A model generated the notes under the pieces. The model was not told the origin of the DNA. It ran no database searches and saw only the letters and a list, made by a program, of their open reading frames with translations. A DNA stretch of 56,373 nucleotides from Bacteroidales bacterium (GTDB taxonomy: Bacteria; Bacteroidota; Bacteroidia; Bacteroidales; UBA3663): NCBI GenBank assembly GCA_017561935.1, contig JAFZBE010000051.1:1-56373 (forward strand), written 5' to 3'. This document shows, one piece after another, positions 35,401-44,160 of the stretch. Both the position numbers and the translations under genes were made by a program. The stretch's first letter is position 1. Each line of letters opens with the position of its first letter.

Positions 35401-35612
35401 CCTATCTCCGTCTGAAGAACATCACTCTCGGCTATACCATCCCCATTCCCAAGCGCTATATCGAGAAACTGCGTTTCTATGTGACCGGCAACGACATTTG
35501 GGAGAAGACTGATATCCTGAAGGTATTTGATCCTGAGGCAAGCAACAATGTAGGTCGCAACTACTATCCCTTCTTCCGCACATGGTCGTTCGGCGTGAAC
35601 GTGACGTTGTAA
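32475..35612 (+). CDS. susC: SusC-like TonB-dependent glycan importer, locus A
   Basis: SusC proteins are TonB-driven outer-membrane channels that import oligosaccharides together with a SusD lid. The start at 32475 (MKQKTLSMEFLRLMVIGCLF) gives a signal peptide ending near LFAQ; the frame from 32415 includes promoter DNA. A carboxypeptidase-like domain follows (RGKVLDASTREPLIGVSVLE, YVGYATQEI), then the TonB box EVVVIGYGVQKK, the plug with LSAMQGEMPGVAVLRSSGEP and MRIRGFSSVNATSALVLIDG, and a large barrel ending FFRTWSFGVNVTL. The 1045-residue length is normal. The susD gene follows after 34 bases. Control is probably through the direct repeats at 32353-32397 and the divergent regulator. Confidence 0.95.
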   Translation: MKQKTLSMEFLRLMVIGCLFFLLDVGLFAQSSQLLRGKVLDASTREPLIGVSVLEKGTSNGVVSDVDGNFMMQGVKSGATIVFSYVGYATQEILAAQVGNTVLLEEDDKTLNEVVVIGYGVQKKVNLSGAVSAVDGEKLSAKPASDVLSAMQGEMPGVAVLRSSGEPGSETSGMRIRGFSSVNATSALVLIDGIEGDISLLNADDIESISVLKDASACAIYGARAASGVVLVTTKSGSEGRPKISYNGYYAVNMPGNMPERLPAWEEQQWINIGRYNAGGSYEWNKEKTTWVANPNFNYYPNNNNGRWEQFTATNWVDEGTKDWAGQTNHSISVSGGSKNINYLISGNYYFKDGMLKYAKNNNTRVNLHAKMHAELNKYLSLGINVQYQSKKNNAPSNGAGSILNTMYGARARQLLWQPEETPNYDAQPYSGDLQVNPIDILKNGGTNESLYEAFLGKGELTIKNFVKGLSVNLSASRRAGYYTQRSERHWLAWYAMNGTTIRQQTNNPNSLYRQKNNDYHDQFEATVNYVADFGQHNVQVLAGSSYENYRKDQFDATARNMNSNDFYSFNYYDASEASNTTLGDLIQPWSMMSYFGRINYNFAERYLLEANIRYDGSSRLAPEKRWKAFPSVSAAWRVNQETWFKLDFVSNLKLRASWGQLGNGAVLGLYDYIPTISQSTTYITEKSYYQSQLASKDKTWETIETTNLGIDLGMFASRLNASFDYYWKYNNDMLSNLQLPHTIGIGVPAVNIGKLKTWGWEFEIKWNDRIGDFSYQVAFNLSDSKNELVEYDGADVITAGTRQLIEGYPLNTIWGYTTDGYWSSKEEYEQYKEAHPGYKSFSDGKVGAGDVKFLTLPDKDGSINHQVGAGDGTKENHGDLVYLGDTNGRYLYGLNLSAKWKGFDFAVMFQGVAKRKLLIDTEAIAPFGRTHQMPWTIHRDYWTEDNQDAYWPRLYNYNGDMFNFQPSDKWVQHAAYLRLKNITLGYTIPIPKRYIEKLRFYVTGNDIWEKTDILKVFDPEASNNVGRNYYPFFRTWSFGVNVTL

Positions 35613-35646
35613 TCAAGAGTAATGAATCAAGAGCTTTAGAAATATT

Positions 35647-37323
35647 ATGAAACGATATATATTCAAATCAATATATGCAGTCGGCATAGTATGCGGCATG
35701 ATGTCGCTCACCAGTTGCGAACTGGACCGTCTGCCCGAGACCACACTTGCCGACAACACCTTCTGGCAGAGTGAGACTGACTTGCGTGGTGCCTGCAACA
35801 AGCTGTATGTCGATCTGCCGGGCTTCTCGCACGACACCCGCGCCGACGACATCATCGGCACAGCTTCCAACGCTACATCGAGCGGCAGCTGGAGTGTGCC
35901 TGCCACCTCCAGCGACTGGACCAACGCCTACCAGAAGATCTTCGTGTGCAACAACATCATCGAGAAGGGCGGCAATGCTCCTCTCACCGATGCCCAGAAG
36001 AACCGCTGGCTCGCCGAAGCCTACTTCTTCCGCGCCTTCCATTTCTTTGATCTTGTAAAAAAATACGGCGATGTGCCCCTTATCCTCAAGGCATTCGACT
36101 CGACGAACGATCCTGACATCAAGATGGCTCGCACGCCTCGTGAACAGGTGATCCAGCAGTGCTACAGCGACCTGAAATGGGCCGAACAGTATCTGCCAGA
36201 TATCGACCAGGTGAGCAATGCCGCCGACTGGGGCCGCGTGTCGAAGAGTGCTGCTCTCGGTATGTTGGTGCGCGTCGGACTTTATGAGGGCACCTTCATG
36301 AAGTACCACAATCTGGGTGGTGACTATAAAGTTCACCTCAAGGAGAGTATCGACGCTGCCGAGCGACTCATCCAAAGCGGAAAGCACGATCTCTATCCCG
36401 ACTTCCAGAAACTCTTCTATTTCGATGGTGAAGGTCGCCAGAACAAGGAGAATGTCTTTGTCAAGATCTATGGCCCCAATGGCGATGGTGCCGTCATCGT
36501 CCACAACAACTCCCGCGGTATGGAGAACGCTGTCAGCGTGACCCGCCAGACCATCGACCAGATTCTCTACACCGACGGCCTTCCCCGCGAGAAGACCACG
36601 CTGAAGGTCGAGGAGACCCACCACAACGATGTGTTCATCAACCGCGATCCCCGCATGGCCATGACCTTCTACCAGAAGGACGAGGAAGCCTACAAGGCCG
36701 GCTATAACCCCTTCGGCAACCAGCATGGCAACGGCTACGGCCTGAAAAAGGGTTTTATGCTCGAAGAGTGGAACACCACCAACAAGGAGACCGTCGATAA
36801 GATGATCATCCGCTATGCCGAAGTCCTGATCTCCTATGCCGAAGCACTCTATGAGTACAACGGACAGATCACCGACGCCCAGCTCAACGCCACCGTCAAC
36901 AAGGTGCGCCATCGTTCAGGCTTCGAGGCTCTGCTGACCAATGCCTTCTGCTCAGCCAATGGCTTGAGCATGCTTGAAGAGATCCGTCGCGAGCGCCTGG
37001 TGGAGTTCATCGACGAGAACCTGCGTTACAACGACATCATCCGCTGGAAGATTGCCGAAAACGTGTTGCCACAGACCATGCTCGGCCTGAAGTACAACGA
37101 TGCCGACAACCTGAGCACACAGCGTGAGAACATCCAGAGTCGTCTGACCGATGCCAACGGCATGTTCAACGGCCGAAAGGTCGCCGATCAGGAAGGCATC
37201 TACGTCATCGAGGATGCAGCCAACCGCACCTTCAATCCCGCCAAGGATTACTATTATCCTATTCCTACCTACGAGATTGCCACTTCCGAGGGCAACGTGG
37301 TGCAGAACCCGGGATGGAACTAA
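35647..37323 (+). CDS. susD: SusD-like surface glycan-binding lipoprotein, locus A
   Basis: The 558-residue RagB/SusD lipoprotein starts MKRYIFKSIYAVGIVCGMMS and has the lipobox LTSC with cysteine near residue 24. The TPR-like N-terminal part contains AYQKIFVCNNIIEKGGNAPL and RWLAEAYFFRAFHFFDLVKK, the conserved first SusD helices. The C-terminal part has YAEVLISYAEALYEYNG and EIRRERLVEFIDENLRYNDI, also family hallmarks, and ends NPGWN. It would form the lid over the SusC barrel and hold the glycan at the surface. It lies 34 bases after susC and 38 before the next lipoprotein, all on one transcript. Confidence 0.95.
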   Translation: MKRYIFKSIYAVGIVCGMMSLTSCELDRLPETTLADNTFWQSETDLRGACNKLYVDLPGFSHDTRADDIIGTASNATSSGSWSVPATSSDWTNAYQKIFVCNNIIEKGGNAPLTDAQKNRWLAEAYFFRAFHFFDLVKKYGDVPLILKAFDSTNDPDIKMARTPREQVIQQCYSDLKWAEQYLPDIDQVSNAADWGRVSKSAALGMLVRVGLYEGTFMKYHNLGGDYKVHLKESIDAAERLIQSGKHDLYPDFQKLFYFDGEGRQNKENVFVKIYGPNGDGAVIVHNNSRGMENAVSVTRQTIDQILYTDGLPREKTTLKVEETHHNDVFINRDPRMAMTFYQKDEEAYKAGYNPFGNQHGNGYGLKKGFMLEEWNTTNKETVDKMIIRYAEVLISYAEALYEYNGQITDAQLNATVNKVRHRSGFEALLTNAFCSANGLSMLEEIRRERLVEFIDENLRYNDIIRWKIAENVLPQTMLGLKYNDADNLSTQRENIQSRLTDANGMFNGRKVADQEGIYVIEDAANRTFNPAKDYYYPIPTYEIATSEGNVVQNPGWN

Positions 37324-37361
37324 GAGAATAAATGTGAATAATGAACATAATAAATTGAGAT

Positions 37362-37973
37362 ATGAAACGTTATATGAATAAGATCGCTTGGGCCGTGGCC
37401 ATGGTGATGGGTCTTTCCACCCTGACCTCTTGCGAAGACGACGCATGGGGCAACGATAACCCCGACTACAGGAATGTGTTCATCGTAGCCTTTGCCGAAT
37501 GGGGTCCCAAGAGCAACAACGATAAGACCTATACGGTCGCCCAGGGCAGCCAGACCGAGGTGCCCGTACAGCTATGGTGCGAAGGCACGCGCGATTTCGA
37601 GGCACAGGCTTTCCTCTATGCCGACAGCAAGCTCACCCTCGGCACCGATTATCAGGTGGTCGATGGCAGCGGCAATGTTCTTCAGCAGAACAGCAACGGT
37701 GCATGGGTATTGACATGGGACCTTCGTCAGCCCGATAACACCGATAACCATCGTGTGCAGAACGTCGCCGTGAAGGCACTTGGTGGCGCTACGGGTGACG
37801 TGACGCTGATGACCTTCGATCCGAAGGATGTCGATGCCGACGGCAAGTTGCGCATCTCGAACGGCGGAACGAAGGACGACGACACGGAGTACTATGTGCC
37901 CAACAACAAGACAGCCGACTATGAGGTGCGTTGTCTCACCGTGAACTATAAGGTAAAAGTTACCATCAAATAA
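37362..37973 (+). CDS. Small surface lipoprotein of locus A, possible glycan-binding protein
   Basis: The 203-residue protein begins MKRYMNKIAWAVAMVMGLST and has the lipobox LTSC followed by acidic EDDAW, suggesting export to the cell surface. The rest is beta-rich (VFIVAFAEWGPKSNNDKTYT, VNYKVKVTIK at the end) and looks like one or two immunoglobulin-like domains; I recognise no named family with certainty. Its place after susD is that of SusE/SusF-like or surface glycan-binding proteins in other loci. The next gene starts 11 bases on, so they share a transcript. Binding of the locus A glycan is inferred only from position and secretion signals. Confidence 0.75.
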   Translation: MKRYMNKIAWAVAMVMGLSTLTSCEDDAWGNDNPDYRNVFIVAFAEWGPKSNNDKTYTVAQGSQTEVPVQLWCEGTRDFEAQAFLYADSKLTLGTDYQVVDGSGNVLQQNSNGAWVLTWDLRQPDNTDNHRVQNVAVKALGGATGDVTLMTFDPKDVDADGKLRISNGGTKDDDTEYYVPNNKTADYEVRCLTVNYKVKVTIK

Positions 37974-37984
37974 CAACATGACGT

Positions 37985-40321
37985 ATGAGGATTCATAAGT
38001 TAGTTGGTTTATTGCTCCTTCCTTGGCTTGTTATGACGGCGGGGGCGCAGTCCATCTGGGACGGCGCTCACCTCGCCCAGGTCAAAGCATCATTGGAAGA
38101 GCCGGCCTACGCCACAGCCTACCGTCATCTGCTCGATCAGGCTGATCGCGAATTGCAGCGCCAGCCCCTTTCGGTGATGATGAAGGAGAAGGTGCCGGCC
38201 AGTGGCGACAAGCACGACTATCTGAGTCTGAGCCGCTACTTCTGGCCCGACCCGACGAAGCCCGACGGACTGCCGTATATCAGCCGCGACGGCGTGTCGA
38301 ATCCCGAACTTGAGCGGCTCGATCGTCCGAAGCTGGCACAGATGGCTACGGGAGTCACCACCCTTTCGTTGGCATGGTATTTCAGCGGTGACGAACGTTA
38401 TGCCCAAAAGGCAACCGAGCTCTTGAGGGTGTGGTTCCTCGACAAGGACACGCGGATGAATCCCAACCTGAACCATGCGCAGATCGTGCCTGGCAAGTAC
38501 GACGGCAAGGGGCGATGCTATGGCGTGATCGACTCCTACTCGTTTGTCGAGATGCTCGACGCTGTGCAACTGCTCGAGGCTTCGAAGGCCTTCACGGCCA
38601 AGGATGCCAAGGCGCTCCGACGGTGGTTTGCTCAGTTCCTCCACTGGATCCTTACAAGTGAGCAGGGCATCGAGGAGGGCAACCAGCGCAACAATCACGC
38701 CACGGCCCACGATGTGCAGGTGATAGCCTACGCCAGGTTTGTGGGCGACAAGCAGGTGATGGACGAATACCTGTCGCAGTTCTACGAGAAGCGCATGAAG
38801 GCGCAGATCGAGCCCGATGGACGTCAACCCAACGAACTGCGACGCACGCTGGCCTTTGGCTATTCGCAGTACAACATGACGCACATCATCGACGTGATGC
38901 AGCTGGCACGCCATGCGGGTTACGAGCCCGAGGGCATGGACCTGTTGGAGAAGGCTGCCGACTTCCTGACCCCGTATCTCGGCAAGAAGGTCGAGGAATG
39001 GCCCTACCAGCAGATCAGCGAGTGGGACTACAAGCAGAACGAACTGGCCAAGGACCTCTATCGCCTCTATCTGCTCAACCCCGATCGCACCGACTACCTG
39101 CAGCTGGCCAAGGACAACGTGGTGCGTCGCTTCGCCGACCGTTTCTTCCTGCTTTATTATACGCCCGACGATACCGACAATGCCTTCGCCCGTGCAGACG
39201 TGCAGCTGCGCTATCAGCTCGAGCAGGTCGGCCGGATACGCAAGGACCGTAAGGACTGGACGCTGATGCCACGCAGTGTGGAGAAGGACGGACAGTTGCG
39301 CATGGTGCATCAACCCGACTGGTGCTGCGGATTCTTCAGCGGCGAGCTGTGGCAGATGTATCGGTATTCGCACGACACGTTCTGGCGCCAGCAGGCTGTG
39401 AGCAACACCTGGCCCATCGAGCAGGTGAAGCTCCATGGCGGCAGCCACGACTTGGGCTTCATGGTCTATAACTCGTTTGGCAAAGCGTGGGAACTGACGG
39501 GTGAGCAGTCTTATCGCGATGTGGTGGTGCAGGCGGCCAAAACGCTCATCACCCGCTACGACGACACCGTGGGTTGCATCAGAAGCTGGAGTTGGGGCAC
39601 ACCCGACCGTTGGCAGTATGCCGTCATCATCGACAATATGCTCAACCTCGAGCTGCTCTTCGAAGCCTCACGCATCACGGGCGACAAGCGCTATTACAAT
39701 ATTGCAGTCTCGCATGCCAACACCACAATGAAGAATCATTTCCGCGAGGACGGTTCTTCCTTCCATGTGGTCGATTACAATCCCGAGGATGGCAGCGTCA
39801 TTAAGCGCATCACCCACCAGGGGCTCAACGATGCGTCGGTGTGGAGCCGCGGACAGGGCTGGGGCCTCTATGGGTTCACTCTCTGCTACCGCTACACGCA
39901 CGACAAGGCCTATCTGGAGCAGGCGCAGAAGATAGCCGAGTTCTGGCTTTCGCAGCCCGATATGCCCGACGACCTCGTACCTTATTGGGACATGCGCGAC
40001 CCGGCCATCAAGACCGGCATTGGCCCCGCCGACGATGGAGGTTGTCCGCGCGACGCCTCGGCAGCCGCCATCATCGCCTCGGCGCTCTTTGAGCTGGCCA
40101 CCTATTGCGAGGCCGACGTTGCTGCCCGCTATCGCAACTATGCCGACCGTATGCTTCATTCGCTCGAGACCAGCTATCAGCCAGAGTCACGCACCGCACA
40201 GGGCTTCCTGCTCCTCCACGCTACGGGCAACTATCCTGCCCACGACGAGATCGACACTCCCATCAACTACGCCGACTATTATTACCTGGAGGCCCTCTAT
40301 CGTAGGGATCACCTCCGATAA
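37985..40321 (+). CDS. Fusion of alginate-lyase-fold polysaccharide lyase and GH88 unsaturated glucuronyl hydrolase
   Basis: The 778-residue protein starts with a signal peptide (MRIHKLVGLLLLPWLVMTAG then AQ). Residues about 25-390 form an Alginate_lyase-type (alpha/alpha) domain: YFWPDPTKPDGLPYISRDG, MNPNLNHAQIVPG, the NNH at 236-238 in QRNNHATAHDVQ, and QIEPDGRQPNELRRT. This fits lyases such as PL38 (glucuronan lyase) from memory. Residues about 405-775 form GH88: H488-D489 in GGSHDLGFM and D550 in VIIDNMLNLELLFEA are the two catalytic aspartate positions, with DASVWSRGQGWGLYG as a family signature. The lyase would cut a uronic-acid chain and GH88 would remove the unsaturated uronic acid created. 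Both active sites look intact, and no stop or frameshift separates them. Confidence 0.88.
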   Translation: MRIHKLVGLLLLPWLVMTAGAQSIWDGAHLAQVKASLEEPAYATAYRHLLDQADRELQRQPLSVMMKEKVPASGDKHDYLSLSRYFWPDPTKPDGLPYISRDGVSNPELERLDRPKLAQMATGVTTLSLAWYFSGDERYAQKATELLRVWFLDKDTRMNPNLNHAQIVPGKYDGKGRCYGVIDSYSFVEMLDAVQLLEASKAFTAKDAKALRRWFAQFLHWILTSEQGIEEGNQRNNHATAHDVQVIAYARFVGDKQVMDEYLSQFYEKRMKAQIEPDGRQPNELRRTLAFGYSQYNMTHIIDVMQLARHAGYEPEGMDLLEKAADFLTPYLGKKVEEWPYQQISEWDYKQNELAKDLYRLYLLNPDRTDYLQLAKDNVVRRFADRFFLLYYTPDDTDNAFARADVQLRYQLEQVGRIRKDRKDWTLMPRSVEKDGQLRMVHQPDWCCGFFSGELWQMYRYSHDTFWRQQAVSNTWPIEQVKLHGGSHDLGFMVYNSFGKAWELTGEQSYRDVVVQAAKTLITRYDDTVGCIRSWSWGTPDRWQYAVIIDNMLNLELLFEASRITGDKRYYNIAVSHANTTMKNHFREDGSSFHVVDYNPEDGSVIKRITHQGLNDASVWSRGQGWGLYGFTLCYRYTHDKAYLEQAQKIAEFWLSQPDMPDDLVPYWDMRDPAIKTGIGPADDGGCPRDASAAAIIASALFELATYCEADVAARYRNYADRMLHSLETSYQPESRTAQGFLLLHATGNYPAHDEIDTPINYADYYYLEALYRRDHLR

Positions 40322-40330
40322 AACTTTGAA

Positions 40331-40383
40331 AGGTTTGAACCCCTCAAACCCCTCAAACCCCTTCAAACTCCTCAAACTCCTCC
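40331..40383. repeat. 9-bp tandem array filling the spacer before GH2
   Basis: AACCCCTCA twice, AACCCCTTCA, AACTCCTCA and AACTCCTCC run to the base before the GH2 start codon, preceded by an inverted GGTTTG. The ribosome-binding region of GH2 therefore consists of repeat sequence. Confidence 0.9.
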
Positions 40384-42654
40384 ATGTCACCCAGGCTCGC
40401 TCTATATTTCCCGATTTGTGTGCTGGCAGTCCAAGCCAGCGCACAGATCAACTTGTCGCGGTGGCAGTTTGTCCGCACCGACATGGCCAACGTGTGGGAG
40501 GTGGAGCGACCGGTCAAGGCGGGTAAGCCCGAGAGCGTTCCTTTGTGGCAGGACGTCACCCTTCCCCATTGCTACAATGCTGACGATGGTGTCGATCCCG
40601 ATGTGAAATATTATCAGGGAGCTGCCTGGTATCGCACTACCGTCGAAGTCGGCAACCCCTATCCCGAGGGACATACCCTCCTGGAGTTCGAAGGTGCGGG
40701 GCAGAAGACGCAGGTATATGTCGATGGTCGGCTGATGGGTTCGCATGTCGGAGGCTACGATGCCTGGACCGTCGATATCACCGAAGTTGGAAACGGGACA
40801 CACTCCATCGCCGTGCGTTGCGATAATAGCCGCGACGTCGAGATGATCCCTTCCGATATGAGTGACTTCTGTCTCTATGGCGGCCTCTATCGTCCCGTCC
40901 ATCTGGTCTATCAGCCGAAATCTTACATCCAAGACATTCGCATCGATGTGGAGGGCGACAGGGTGAGTGTGCTTTCCTTCCCATCAGATATTCCTGACAT
41001 CAACTGCACCATCCTTTCCCCCGATGGACGTAAGGTCTATGAGGGCAGTATTGGTCAGCCCATCCGTGTCCGCAAACCACAGTTGTGGGACGTCGAGTCA
41101 CCGCAACTCTACACTGCCCGTATCACCTGCGGCGAACAGGTCATCGAGCGACGCTTCGGATTCCGCAGTTTCGAGTTCCGCGAACACGGGCCGTTCTTCC
41201 TCAATGGTCGTCGCCTTCTCCTTCAGGGCACCCATCGCCATGAGGATCATGCAGGAGTGGGTGCAGCCATGACCGACGGGCAGATCTGTGAAGAGATGCA
41301 GCAGATCAAGGCGATGGGTGCTAACTTCATCCGTCTGGGACATTATCAGCAGCGCGACCTGGTGCTCGACCTCTGCGATTCGCTCGGCATCCTCGTTTGG
41401 GAAGAGATCCCCTGGTGCCGGGGCGGTGTGGGTGGTGATCCCTATCGGGAACAGGCGCACCGTATGCTCGAAAACATGATTTCGCGCCATCGTCATCATC
41501 CCAGCATCATCCTTTGGGGCCTCGGCAATGAGAACGACTGGCCAGGCGATTTCTCCACGGTCATCGATACGTTTGCCGTTCGTTCGCTGATGACCTCGCT
41601 CCACGATTTTGCACATCGGCTCGATCCGCTTCGCAAGACGGCTGTCCGCCGTTGCGACTTCTGCGCCGATATCCCCGATTTCTATTCGCCGTCGATTTGG
41701 GCGGGTTGGTACAGCCGTCGTTTCACCGACTATCGCGAGATGACTGTCGAGGCCATTGCCCGTTATCCTCACTTCCTGCATGCCGAATGGGGAGGCGACA
41801 GCCATGCTGGGCGACATGCTGAGACGGGCTTCGACATCGAGGCAGGCGACCGCAATGGCGACTGGTCCGAAAGTTACATCGTCCGACTCATCGACTGGCA
41901 TCTGAAGGAGCAGGCCGCGATGCCTGACCTCACGGGGTCGGCTTTTTGGACATTCAAGGACTTCTGCACCCCCTTGCGTCCCGATAACCCCATTCCTTAC
42001 GTCAACCAGAAAGGCGTCGTGCAGCGCGATGGCACACCCAAGGAGAGCTACTATGTGTTCCAAAGCTACTGGGCCCAGCAGCCGATGTTACACATCTATG
42101 GACATTCTTGGCCCGTACGCTGGGGCGAAAAAGGCGAGCCAAAGGAGGTGCTCGTCTATTCGAATCAGCCCGAAGTGGAGCTCTTCGTCAATGGCCAATC
42201 GGTCGGCAAGCGCAAGCGCAACATCGCCGACTATCCTGCCCAGGGGTTCCATTGGAGTGTCGTCCTGCAGCAAGGCTCGAACACCATCCGTGCCGTGTCG
42301 AAGGACCTGACCGACGAGATCACCTTCGAATATCAGACTGAAAAATGGGGCCCGCCCGCCGAGCTTCGGCTGGCACAGGTTGCACCCGACCTGATAGAGG
42401 CCCAGATCTTCGATGCCCACGGCAACCGTTGCCTCGACAGCAGCGACTGGATAGAATTCTCTATCGCAGGAGATGGGGAACTGCTCGTGAACCAGGGTTC
42501 TGCCACGGGTTCCCGACGCATTCAGGCAGCCAACGGGCGTGCCACAATCCGCCTGCGCAGTCATACCGGCCCATGCGTAGTTGCGGCAAAATCTGAAAAA
42601 CTAAATAGCTCATTGATCACATTGACAGGTATATTAGTTAACTCTAATCCATGA
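40384..42654 (+). CDS. GH2 family glycoside hydrolase, locus A
   Basis: The 756-residue protein begins MSPRLALYFPICVLAVQASA with a signal peptide. The jelly-roll sugar-binding domain (residues 25-180, with YQGAAWYRTTVEV and GGYDAWTVDITEV), the immunoglobulin-like domain and the TIM barrel follow in the usual GH2 order. The barrel starts with LQGTHRHEDHAGVG. The acid/base is E383 in GLGNEND and the nucleophile E468 in LHAEWGG. Two more beta domains form the C-terminal part. GH2 covers beta-galactosidases, beta-glucuronidases and beta-mannosidases. I see no clear N-x-K glucuronidase motif, so the sugar is open. It is the last gene of locus A, after the lyase-GH88 fusion, followed by a terminator. 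It would act in the periplasm on imported oligosaccharides. Confidence 0.9.
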   Translation: MSPRLALYFPICVLAVQASAQINLSRWQFVRTDMANVWEVERPVKAGKPESVPLWQDVTLPHCYNADDGVDPDVKYYQGAAWYRTTVEVGNPYPEGHTLLEFEGAGQKTQVYVDGRLMGSHVGGYDAWTVDITEVGNGTHSIAVRCDNSRDVEMIPSDMSDFCLYGGLYRPVHLVYQPKSYIQDIRIDVEGDRVSVLSFPSDIPDINCTILSPDGRKVYEGSIGQPIRVRKPQLWDVESPQLYTARITCGEQVIERRFGFRSFEFREHGPFFLNGRRLLLQGTHRHEDHAGVGAAMTDGQICEEMQQIKAMGANFIRLGHYQQRDLVLDLCDSLGILVWEEIPWCRGGVGGDPYREQAHRMLENMISRHRHHPSIILWGLGNENDWPGDFSTVIDTFAVRSLMTSLHDFAHRLDPLRKTAVRRCDFCADIPDFYSPSIWAGWYSRRFTDYREMTVEAIARYPHFLHAEWGGDSHAGRHAETGFDIEAGDRNGDWSESYIVRLIDWHLKEQAAMPDLTGSAFWTFKDFCTPLRPDNPIPYVNQKGVVQRDGTPKESYYVFQSYWAQQPMLHIYGHSWPVRWGEKGEPKEVLVYSNQPEVELFVNGQSVGKRKRNIADYPAQGFHWSVVLQQGSNTIRAVSKDLTDEITFEYQTEKWGPPAELRLAQVAPDLIEAQIFDAHGNRCLDSSDWIEFSIAGDGELLVNQGSATGSRRIQAANGRATIRLRSHTGPCVVAAKSEKLNSSLITLTGILVNSNP

Positions 42655-42678
42655 ATAATAGTATGTGTGTGTAATTCG

Positions 42679-42711
42679 AAGCACTCTGTCGAGCGACAGG
42701 GTGCTTTTTTC
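42679..42711 (+). terminator. Terminator at the end of locus A
   Basis: AAGCACTCTGTCG, a short AG loop and CGACAGGGTGCTT form a stem followed by TTTTT on the plus strand, 25 bases after the GH2 stop. Confidence 0.85.
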
Positions 42712-42720
42712 TGTGAAAAA

Positions 42721-42753
42721 TTTGGAAATCTTCGGGCAATCGATTATCTTTGC
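42721..42753 (+). promoter_or_regulatory. Promoter of the secreted 225-residue protein
   Basis: TTTG (42721-42724), exactly 20 bases, TATCTTTG (42745-42752). Both boxes are perfect. The predicted leader is about 23 bases. Confidence 0.75.
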
Positions 42754-42778
42754 ACCCACAATCAATACAAGACAGACA

Positions 42779-43456
42779 ATGAAAACAATACGACAATTGT
42801 TGGCGGGGCTGATGGCGTGTGCAGGGTTTAACACCGCCTGGGCGCAGGAGCCCTATCCCCCCTCGGTGTTCGAGGATTCCTATGTCGAGCACATGACCTT
42901 CGAAGGCCAGCGGCCCAAGATGAGCGACTTCGTGACGCACTTTTTCGAGAGCGATGCCATGCCCGAAGTATGGGGTTTGGCACAGGATGCGTGGACGCAT
43001 TACCTGCATAAAGAGCCGCAGGATAAAGGCTCGTACCTGCTCTATGACGAAAGGAACGGGTATATGCGCTACGACAACAACGTGAACGAGATGTGGGGCG
43101 ATGACATCGAGCATGAGGAGCGTGTCTTCATCGAGATGTGCATCTGGAACTGTGCCGATGGGCGTCATATCCTGTTCGCCAACAACTGTCAGTCGCTGGT
43201 GGATAAGAGGTATGCCTCGATACAGTACGAGGGCATCACGTTCCAGCTATACGACAAAACGACCCACGACATGTATTGCGTGGGTCATGAAGATGTCGGC
43301 ATAGCGTTGCCCGACAATATGTATGGCGAGCACACGGTTCTTGTCTATCTGCTGCCCCAGGGGGGCAAGGACATTACCCTGCTCGTGCAGCGCGAAGCTG
43401 GAACCGAAACGAAGGTGCTTCGCTGGGACGGCATGCGCTTCCATCTGGGGGACTGA
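42779..43456 (+). CDS. Secreted protein of unknown function
   Basis: The 225-residue product starts MKTIRQLLAGLMACAGFNTA and has a signal peptide ending near AWA-QE. I do not recognise a family. The mature part is acidic and rich in aromatic residues, with segments such as VWGLAQDAWTHYLHKEPQDK, ILFANNCQSLVDKRYASIQ and DITLLVQREAGTETKVLRWD that suggest a mixed alpha/beta fold. It has four cysteines after the signal peptide, possibly forming disulfides. It has its own strong promoter, and its stop lies 2 bases from the stop of the next, convergent gene. The start at 42779 is chosen because the longer frame runs through the promoter. It probably works in the periplasm or outside the cell. Confidence 0.7.
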   Translation: MKTIRQLLAGLMACAGFNTAWAQEPYPPSVFEDSYVEHMTFEGQRPKMSDFVTHFFESDAMPEVWGLAQDAWTHYLHKEPQDKGSYLLYDERNGYMRYDNNVNEMWGDDIEHEERVFIEMCIWNCADGRHILFANNCQSLVDKRYASIQYEGITFQLYDKTTHDMYCVGHEDVGIALPDNMYGEHTVLVYLLPQGGKDITLLVQREAGTETKVLRWDGMRFHLGD

Positions 43457-43458
43457 AC

Positions 43459-44019
43459 TTAGCGATGATGCTTCGGATGTAGCTTCTTGTCGGTCTTGAG
43501 GTCCCAACGGATTTCCTTCACCACCTGCTTGGGCAGATAGGTGTGCGCCTCTTTATTGCCGCTCTTGAAGTTCATCATCAGCTGCTTGCCGCCCAAGGCT
43601 TTCTTCTTCACGATGCAGGTGGTGGTCATCGGCTCGCCCAGACGGTCACTGCCAGTCGATGCACGGCACTCAAGCTCCACTGTCGTCATCTCGTCTTGGT
43701 CATAGAGGTCGAGCAACTCGCCCAGTTTGGCGTAAGCCTCGTCGTAGGTGGAACCCAGGCAGAGGCACGTCTCCTTGATGTTGTCGAAAGCGGCGTCGGT
43801 GATGTCATCGCGGATGATGCCCAGCAGGTGTGTCACGCGGCTGAGACTCAGGTAATAGCCGAACGTCTCGTCATCGTCCATATAGGTGAAGAGAGAAAAC
43901 TCTGCGTGGTCACGCTCAGATTCGCCGATTTCCATACGTATGCCGGGAACCATCTTCTGTGCCTGTGCACTCATTGTAACCATTATGGCGGCTACAGCCA
44001 TCAGTATCATCTTTTTCAT
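43459..44019 (-). CDS. Secreted protein of unknown function, convergent neighbour
   Basis: The 186-residue product begins MKKMILMAVAAIMVTMSAQA with a signal peptide ending near QAQ. No named family is recognised. It contains an acidic TYMDDDETFGYYLSLSR stretch, an alpha-helical middle (NIKETCLCLGSTYDEAYAKL) and a basic tail ending KLHPKHHR. Its C-terminal residues are histidine- and lysine-rich. It has its own promoter at 44081-44113 and ends 2 bases from the stop of the plus-strand secreted protein, with no room for a terminator between the genes. Both neighbours are secreted and of similar size, but I see no sequence similarity between them. Confidence 0.7.
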   Translation of the reverse strand: MKKMILMAVAAIMVTMSAQAQKMVPGIRMEIGESERDHAEFSLFTYMDDDETFGYYLSLSRVTHLLGIIRDDITDAAFDNIKETCLCLGSTYDEAYAKLGELLDLYDQDEMTTVELECRASTGSDRLGEPMTTTCIVKKKALGGKQLMMNFKSGNKEAHTYLPKQVVKEIRWDLKTDKKLHPKHHR

Positions 44020-44080
44020 AATCTTGTTTTTTATTTTATATTTTTGTATTTTTGATTCGTGCGTTTTCTGTTTTCGCACT

Positions 44081-44113
44081 GCAAAGATAGGGGAAATGTG
44101 TGGGGTGTACAAG
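44081..44113 (-). promoter_or_regulatory. Promoter of the 186-residue secreted protein
   Basis: On the minus strand, CTTG (44113-44110), 20 bases, TATCTTTG (44089-44082). The predicted leader is about 60 bases and AT-rich. Confidence 0.7.
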
Positions 44114-44160
44114 TTTTTTCCCAAAAAAATACTTCTGATGTAGCGACATAACGACAAAGG

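Noticed and set aside
40331..40383. Terminator after the lyase-GH88 gene
   Set aside because: The GGTTTG/CAAACC pairing is short and comes from the repeat array itself. The next gene starts immediately after, so readthrough is expected.
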